Assembly (NCBI RefSeq): GCF_900105355.1
Contig: NZ_FNSC01000001.1
Coordinates: 4,402,001 to 4,466,000 of the forward strand
DNA from: Pseudomonas anguilliseptica
GTDB taxonomy: Bacteria; Pseudomonadota; Gammaproteobacteria; Pseudomonadales; Pseudomonadaceae
Direction of reading: 5' to 3'
Length of the DNA: 64,000 bases
Positions 59,087-64,000 of this stretch are shown piece after piece. Each line of letters begins with the position of its first letter. The first letter of the stretch is position 1. Position numbers and translations under genes: made by a program. Below the pieces are notes generated by a model. It ran no database searches. It was not told where the DNA came from and was given only the letters and a program-made list of their open reading frames with translations.

Positions 59087-61246
59087 TTGACCACCATGGA
59101 ACGGCCGGGGTCATCCAGCGATCCGCGTCTCAACCATGACGACCCGCTGCTTGATGGCTTGTTGATACTTTGCAAACTCCACGGCTGCTCAGCCAGCCGT
59201 GGCAGCTTGAGTGCAGGCCTGCCGTTGCCAGAGCAGCGTCTTACTGCCGAGTTGCTACCCCGCGCTGCGGCGCGGGCGGGTTTGCAAGGGCGTTTGCTGC
59301 AACGCGATCTGGCCAGCATTTCAACCCTCAACCTTCCTGTACTGCTGCTGTTGAAAAACGGCCGTAGCGCTGTGCTGCGTCAATGGGGCCCGAAAAACCA
59401 GGCGCAGATACTGCCCTGCGAAGCCGACGGCGGCGAGCAGTGGGTAAACCGTGAACAACTGGCCAGTGAGTATAGCGGCCAAGCCTTCTTTGCCCGCCCA
59501 CGGCATGAGCTGGAAGAAGCACGTTCACCACTCGTACCGCGCATCGAGGCCTGGTTTCGCGACACCCTGAAGCTGTCACGCTGGCTGTACACCGATGCCA
59601 TCCTCGCCAGCCTGCTGATCAACCTGCTCGGCCTGATGGTGCCGCTGTTCGTCATGCAAACCTATGACCGCGTCGTACCCAACCAGGCCACCTCAACCCT
59701 CTGGGTACTGGCCATCGGCTTGTTTATCGGCATGGGCTTCGAGCTGTTACTGAAAATCCTGCGCTCACACTTGCTTGATACTGCAGGTAAGAAAACCGAT
59801 GTGGTGCTGTCGGCCACCTTATTCGAACGCATCACTGGCATGTCGATGACGGCCCGCCCGGCCACCATAGGCGGCTTTGCCCAAAGCATTCATGACTTCC
59901 AGGGCCTGCGCGAATTTCTCACAGCCGTGACCCTCACCAGCCTGATCGACCTGCCCTTCTCGTTTCTGATGATCGCGGTCATCTGGCTGATCGGAGGCTG
60001 GCTGGTGGTTATCCCCCTGCTGGCCTTTCCACTTACCGCACTGTTCGCCTTTATCATCCAGGCACGCCTGCGCGACACCGTGGAAAAAAGCCTGCAACTG
60101 GCCTCACAACGCCAAGCACTGTTAATCGAGACCCTCGGCGGTCTGGAAACCCTGAAAGCCTGCAGCGCGGAAAGCGAACGCCAGCACCAGTGGGAGAAAA
60201 CCCACGGTGCCCTCACCCGCCTGGATATACACGCCCGTTCGCTGGCGGCCATCGCCACCAACGGCACGCTGTTTCTGCAACAGTTCGCCGGCATGGCCAC
60301 CATCGTCGCAGGGGTTTACATCATCATCGCCGGGCAGCTCAGCGTTGGCGCGCTGGTGGCCTGCTACATGCTGGGCAGCCGCATTCTCGCGCCGCTTGGG
60401 CAGATTGCCGGACTGATCACCCGCTACCAGCAAGCGCGCCTGACCATGACCAGCACCGATGCGCTGATGGCTTTGCCGCAGGAGCGTCAGGCCAAACAAC
60501 GCCCACTGGACCGCACCCAACTGCACGGAGCACTGGATGTACGCGACGTCACATTCAGCTACCCGGGACAAAGTACCCCGGCGCTTGCAAGCGTCAGCCT
60601 GCGCCTGACAGCAGGTGAACGCATCGGCATCATCGGCCGCAGCGGCTCCGGCAAGAGCACCTTGGCGCGCTTGGTGATGGCCTTCTACACACCCAGCAAA
60701 GGGCAGATCCTGCTGGACAACCTCGACCTGCGTCAGCTCGACGTGGCCGACTTGCGCCATCAGATTGGTTACGTAGCCCACGACTTACCGCTTCTGGCTG
60801 GCAGCCTGCGCGACAACCTGACGCTGGGTGCACGCTATGTCAGCGATGCGCGCATGCTCGAAGTGGCGGAACTGACTGGCGTCGTCGACCTGGCCCGGCA
60901 ACATCCGCAGGGCTTTGACCGCCCGGTAGGCGAGCGTGGGCAGCTGCTGTCTGGTGGTCAACGGCAAGCCGTACTACTGGCCCGCGCCCTACTTTTAGAC
61001 CCACCCATTCTGCTGCTGGATGAACCCACTAGTGCGATGGACAACACCAGCGAGGAAATCCTGCGTAACCGCCTGCAAACATGGGCCCAGGGTAAAACCA
61101 TGCTACTGATCACGCACCGCGCTTCCATGCTCAGCCTGGTTGATCGCCTGGTGGTGCTGGATAACGGCCATATTGTTGCTGACGGCCCTAAAGAAGCGGT
61201 CATTGAAGCGCTACGCAAAGGTCGAGTTGGCCCCGCAGCGGCATAG
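59087..61246 (+). CDS. type I secretion ABC transporter/permease (LapB type, degenerate C39 domain)
   Basis: The 719-residue inner-membrane exporter has an N-terminal C39-like domain (about 20-135) without the protease Cys-His arrangement, as in LapB-type exporters of RTX adhesins. A membrane domain follows (about 160-430), then an ATPase with Walker A GRSGSGKST (about 518-526), signature LLSGGQRQAVLLARAL, Walker B PILLLDEPTSAMD and H-loop LLITHRASM. The start is an unusual TTG (59087): AAGGAG lies nine bases upstream of it, while the ATG at 59096 would be 18 bases away. It powers export of the adhesin. Confidence 0.92.
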   Translation: MTTMERPGSSSDPRLNHDDPLLDGLLILCKLHGCSASRGSLSAGLPLPEQRLTAELLPRAAARAGLQGRLLQRDLASISTLNLPVLLLLKNGRSAVLRQWGPKNQAQILPCEADGGEQWVNREQLASEYSGQAFFARPRHELEEARSPLVPRIEAWFRDTLKLSRWLYTDAILASLLINLLGLMVPLFVMQTYDRVVPNQATSTLWVLAIGLFIGMGFELLLKILRSHLLDTAGKKTDVVLSATLFERITGMSMTARPATIGGFAQSIHDFQGLREFLTAVTLTSLIDLPFSFLMIAVIWLIGGWLVVIPLLAFPLTALFAFIIQARLRDTVEKSLQLASQRQALLIETLGGLETLKACSAESERQHQWEKTHGALTRLDIHARSLAAIATNGTLFLQQFAGMATIVAGVYIIIAGQLSVGALVACYMLGSRILAPLGQIAGLITRYQQARLTMTSTDALMALPQERQAKQRPLDRTQLHGALDVRDVTFSYPGQSTPALASVSLRLTAGERIGIIGRSGSGKSTLARLVMAFYTPSKGQILLDNLDLRQLDVADLRHQIGYVAHDLPLLAGSLRDNLTLGARYVSDARMLEVAELTGVVDLARQHPQGFDRPVGERGQLLSGGQRQAVLLARALLLDPPILLLDEPTSAMDNTSEEILRNRLQTWAQGKTMLLITHRASMLSLVDRLVVLDNGHIVADGPKEAVIEALRKGRVGPAAA

Positions 61247-61254
61247 GAACGCTC

Positions 61255-62613
61255 ATGCAAATAAGCACCTCGATTCGCGACTACTTCGCCAGCATGCGCC
61301 AGCGCAAGCAGGACACCGAGTTTATGCCGGAAGTCGACGGCGCCATTCTCGAAGACTCGCCCTGGTTCACCCGTATCACCATCTGGGTGGTCAGTACGTG
61401 CCTGATCGTGGCATTGATCTGGGCCAACTTTGCCGTGCTCGAAGAAGTCACTACCGGTGAAGGCAAAGCGATTCCCTCCAGCAAGATCCAGGTTATTCAG
61501 AACCTGGAAGGCGGCATCGTCAGCGAGATATTTGTACGCGAAGGACAGATTGTCGAAAAAGGCGCTGTGCTACTGCGCCTGGATGACACGCGTTTTCTCT
61601 CCAACCGAGGCGAAGCCGAAGCCGATCGCCTGGCTCTGGTGGCGAGGGTCGAGCGGTTAACCGCAGAAGCAGAAGGCCGTCCTATAAGCATGCCGGAAGA
61701 TATTCTGCGCGAAGCCCCGCAACTGGCTGAGGATGAACTGGCGCTCTATCAGTCTCGGCAAAATCGCCTGCAAAGTGAGCAACGCACTCTCGGCGAACAA
61801 CTGCAGCAAAAAACCCAAGAACTGGCCGAATTTCGCGCCAAATCCCAGCAATACCGCTCAAGCATGGGCCTGCTGCGACAGGAGCTGAATATGTCGCAGC
61901 CTCTGGTCGCAACCGGTGCCATTTCCCAAGTAGAAATCCTCCGCCTACGCCGCAGCTTAGTGGAGATACGTGGCTCGCTGGACGCTACCAACCTGGCGAT
62001 TCCCCGAGCCGAATCGGCAATGGATGAAATCAAAAGTAAGATCGAAGAGTCCGAGTTGAGCTTTCGCTCCGACGCATTTAAGGAACTCAATGAAATCCGC
62101 ACCGAACTGAAGAAACTAACCGCCACCAGCGTGGCCATCGATGACCGCGTCAGCCGCACCACCGTGGTCTCCCCCGTGCGCGGGGTGATCAAGCAACTCA
62201 AGGTCAACACGATTGGCGGCGTGGTCCAGCCCGGCAATGACATGCTGGAAATTGTGCCGCTCGATGACAGCCTGCTGATCGAGGCCAAGGTACGCCCACA
62301 GGATGTCGCCTTTCTGCACCCTGGGCAGAAGGCCATGGTCAAATTCACCGCCTACGACTACACCATCTACGGCGGACTGAAGGCCAACCTTGAACTGATC
62401 AGCGCTGACACCATCACCGACGAAGAAGGCAACAGCTTTTACCTGATCCAGGTACGAACCGATAAAAGCCATTTGGGTAGCGAGGAACACCCACTGCTGA
62501 TAATCCCCGGCATGGTCGCCAGCGTAGACATCATCACTGGCGAAAAAAGCGTGCTCGATTACCTGCTCAAACCGGTGCTGAAGGCGCGCTCGGAAGCCAT
62601 GCGTGAGCGCTGA
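61255..62613 (+). CDS. HlyD-family membrane-fusion protein of the type I secretion system (LapC type)
   Basis: The 452-residue periplasmic adaptor has one N-terminal membrane helix (about residues 40-60, ITIWVVSTCLIVALIWANFAVL), a lipoyl-like half VIQNLEGGIVSEIFVREGQIV (in pieces, about 82-102), long coiled coils (about 125-290), and the second lipoyl half plus beta-barrel with TVVSPVRGVIKQLKVNTIGGVV (about 302-323). It links the ABC exporter to the TolC-like channel. It begins 8 bases after the exporter gene. Confidence 0.92.
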   Translation: MQISTSIRDYFASMRQRKQDTEFMPEVDGAILEDSPWFTRITIWVVSTCLIVALIWANFAVLEEVTTGEGKAIPSSKIQVIQNLEGGIVSEIFVREGQIVEKGAVLLRLDDTRFLSNRGEAEADRLALVARVERLTAEAEGRPISMPEDILREAPQLAEDELALYQSRQNRLQSEQRTLGEQLQQKTQELAEFRAKSQQYRSSMGLLRQELNMSQPLVATGAISQVEILRLRRSLVEIRGSLDATNLAIPRAESAMDEIKSKIEESELSFRSDAFKELNEIRTELKKLTATSVAIDDRVSRTTVVSPVRGVIKQLKVNTIGGVVQPGNDMLEIVPLDDSLLIEAKVRPQDVAFLHPGQKAMVKFTAYDYTIYGGLKANLELISADTITDEEGNSFYLIQVRTDKSHLGSEEHPLLIIPGMVASVDIITGEKSVLDYLLKPVLKARSEAMRER

Positions 62614-62619
62614 AATGCC

Positions 62620-63240
62620 CTAGCTGACACCTGCCCCATCCGGCGTGCCGTGATTACGCTGGAAAGTCTGCTCTCCCATCGCCTCGATCTGCCCCTCAAT
62701 CAATGCCTCAAAGGGCTTGAGCAGCGCATCGAAGCAAACCGGTGCCTCGACGGTATTCAGTGCAGTAACAATCGCCTCGATGGTCGATAAGGCACCGGGC
62801 ATCGGCGCTTTGCGCAAGCGATAACGCGACTGCAACCCCTCCGGCAGCACAACTCTCGGCAAAGCCGCCAACAACGGATTGAGGTGCAACAGCTTGCGCG
62901 CTTTACGCCAGGTGCCGTCGGGCACCACCAATAACAGCGGCTGCTCACTGTGCTGTTCAGCAAACTTCAGCAAGGCTTGCGCCTGCTCGCCAGGGAACAG
63001 CAAACACGCGCGATAGTCAGATTGCTGTAACAGCGCCGCAAGCGACTCGAAGACCTCGCCCACCAGCAGCTCAGCATTGCTCAAGCCAAGAGCTGCTAGG
63101 CGGGCGGTATTCAGCGCATGCTTGACCTCGCTCGGATGCTGCAGGATCAGCACCCGAGTACGGCTGCTCAGGCAGGGAATAAGCGCACATAAACAGCGCT
63201 CGGTTGGGCGGGTACAACGTGGGCATTGCGGGCGGGGCAT
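62620..63240 (-). CDS. DTW-domain tRNA-uridine aminocarboxypropyltransferase (TapT/YfiP-like)
   Basis: The 206-residue protein has an N-terminal zinc-knuckle-like set of cysteines (C6, C9, C16, C18 in CPRCTRPTERCLC) and the DTW-family motif VPDGTWRKARKLL (about residues 104-116; the named DTW appears here as DGTW). It transfers the aminocarboxypropyl group of S-adenosylmethionine to uridine in tRNA (acp3U). The ATG at 63240 is preceded by GAGGAG; the longer frame lacks this. It converges with the secretion operon with only six bases between stops and no visible terminator. Confidence 0.85.
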   Translation of the reverse strand: MPRPQCPRCTRPTERCLCALIPCLSSRTRVLILQHPSEVKHALNTARLAALGLSNAELLVGEVFESLAALLQQSDYRACLLFPGEQAQALLKFAEQHSEQPLLLVVPDGTWRKARKLLHLNPLLAALPRVVLPEGLQSRYRLRKAPMPGALSTIEAIVTALNTVEAPVCFDALLKPFEALIEGQIEAMGEQTFQRNHGTPDGAGVS

Positions 63241-63285
63241 CGGTATCTCCTCAGCCGCGCAGTTTGCCACAACACATGGAAAATC

Positions 63286-63311
63286 GGCCCACCTCAGGCA
63301 CGAGGTGGGCC
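63286..63311. terminator. hairpin after the chemotaxis receptor gene
   Basis: Perfect 10-bp stem GGCCCACCTC / GAGGTGGGCC with a six-base loop. On the minus strand it is followed by GATTTTCC, a short T-run, so it may end the receptor transcript. Confidence 0.6.
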
Positions 63312-63336
63312 TATAAGCATGCACACGAGCCGTTAT

Positions 63337-64000
63337 TTAGCGGTTGAAGCGCTCCGCCAGGCTGTGCAGGTAATCCGCCATGTCTTCCAGTTCCTGACCA
63401 ATGGCCGCGCCCTGATGCGCCTGCTCGGCGCTGCGATCGGAGAACTGGGCAATCTGGGTAATCTGCCGGCTGATATCTTCCGCCACGTGGCTTTGTTCTT
63501 CGGAAGCCGAGGCCATCTGCTGACTCATGCCGGTGATGCGGCTAACCGCTTCACTGATGCCATCCAGTGCGGAACGCACACTCTCCACACTCTCCACGCT
63601 CTGTTTGGAAATTGACTCGCCCTTGCCCGCCGTTACCACCGCCCGTTCAGCGCCGGCACGTAGTGAGGAAATGATCTGGTGAATCTGCTCGGTCGACTCT
63701 CGCGTGCGTGAATCCAACGAGCGCACCTCATCAGCCACCACCGCAAAGCCCCGTCCCTGCTCGCCTGCGCGCGCCGCTTCGATTGCAGCATTGAGCGCAA
63801 GCAGGTTGGTCTGTTCGGCAATCGAGGTAATAACATCCGCCACACTGCCGATTGACTGAGTGGAGTTAGCCAGGTCATTAACTGCCTGGCCAATGTCCAC
63901 CACAGCCTTGGCCATGTGCTGCATGGAGTCGAGACTGCCGCTGGCCAGTTGCAAGCCCTGCTTGGCCAGGCGATCCGCTTCTTCGGCGGCGTGTGAGGTG
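63337..64000 (-). CDS. methyl-accepting chemotaxis protein, C-terminal part (5' end outside window)
   Basis: The frame is open from base 64000 to the stop at 63337, covering 220 residues of the cytoplasmic signalling domain. The hairpin tip, with [20 protein letters not shown] and [20 protein letters not shown], contacts CheA and CheW. Glu/Gln-rich methylation helices follow ([18 protein letters not shown]), with C-terminus [10 protein letters not shown]. No C-terminal pentapeptide for CheR is seen. The ligand-binding part and membrane helices lie outside the window, so the signal sensed is unknown. Confidence 0.93.
   Translation of the reverse strand, partial: TSHAAEEADRLAKQGLQLASGSLDSMQHMAKAVVDIGQAVNDLANSTQSIGSVADVITSIAEQTNLLALNAAIEAARAGEQGRGFAVVADEVRSLDSRTRESTEQIHQIISSLRAGAERAVVTAGKGESISKQSVESVESVRSALDGISEAVSRITGMSQQMASASEEQSHVAEDISRQITQIAQFSDRSAEQAHQGAAIGQELEDMADYLHSLAERFNR

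Noticed and set aside
63337..63954. Complete 205-residue protein beginning at an internal Met
   Set aside because: The frame continues without a stop to base 64000, and the product is only the signalling end of a chemotaxis receptor, so the true start is outside the window.

Overview
The window is chromosomal DNA of a Pseudomonas species. Evidence: the propionate (2-methylcitrate) operon with acnD and a GntR regulator, the major lipoprotein OprI next to an L,D-transpeptidase, thrH, an iron-sulfur CysH, the rlmKL/rmf/pyrD cluster, and a LapA-type giant adhesin with its own type I secretion genes. The species cannot be fixed by reading alone. There are no rRNA, tRNA or CRISPR features that I can support.

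Layout. 1-5280: propionate operon on the minus strand (GntR regulator, prpB, prpC, acnD; acnD runs off the left edge). 5493-8552: plus-strand three-gene operon of a periplasmic retropepsin-like protein, a membrane protein with an inactive transglutaminase domain, and an ATP-grasp glutamate-ligase-like enzyme. 8614-15093: minus-strand Fil-type envelope operon (FilA, C39-peptidase-like FilB, beta-barrel FilC, FadL-like FilD, FilE). This operon is decaying: an IS110-family (IS1111-type) element of about 1.37 kb splits filE, and filD carries two in-frame amber codons. 15338-20772: two tandem overlapping MalT-like LuxR regulators that probably belong to the Fil system. 20936-24304: housekeeping pabB, thrH, cysH and a small GNAT protein. 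24443-25642: complete IS5-family element with a TTAG target duplication. 26018-29074: oprI, L,D-transpeptidase, a small conserved protein, tesA and the divergent ABC ATPase. 29074-34094: ABC permease, greB, mnmC. 34198-38618: rlmKL, rmf with a structured leader, pyrD, DUF2835 protein. 38919-39791: uncharacterised protein.

39895-62613: adhesion island. A minus-strand gene encodes a protein of about 5,790 residues with an N-terminal LapA-type retention module containing a TAAG candidate LapG site. It then carries about 23 virtually identical tandem copies of a 519-bp (173-residue) T1SS-143-like domain, a von Willebrand A domain, and a C-terminal RTX/type I secretion signal. The divergent plus-strand operon encodes the matching secretion system (TolC-like outer-membrane channel, LapB-type ABC exporter, LapC-type adaptor). 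The window closes with a DTW-family tRNA-modifying enzyme and the C-terminal part of a methyl-accepting chemotaxis protein.

Main points of interest: the extreme homogeneity of the adhesin repeat array; the reconstructable two-hit inactivation of the Fil operon; the 262-nt 3' non-coding end of the IS1111-type element, where a bridge RNA would lie, including an 8-nt stretch antisense to the target flank; and a family of intergenic repeats (three copies here) whose hairpin stem differs in sequence but stays paired.
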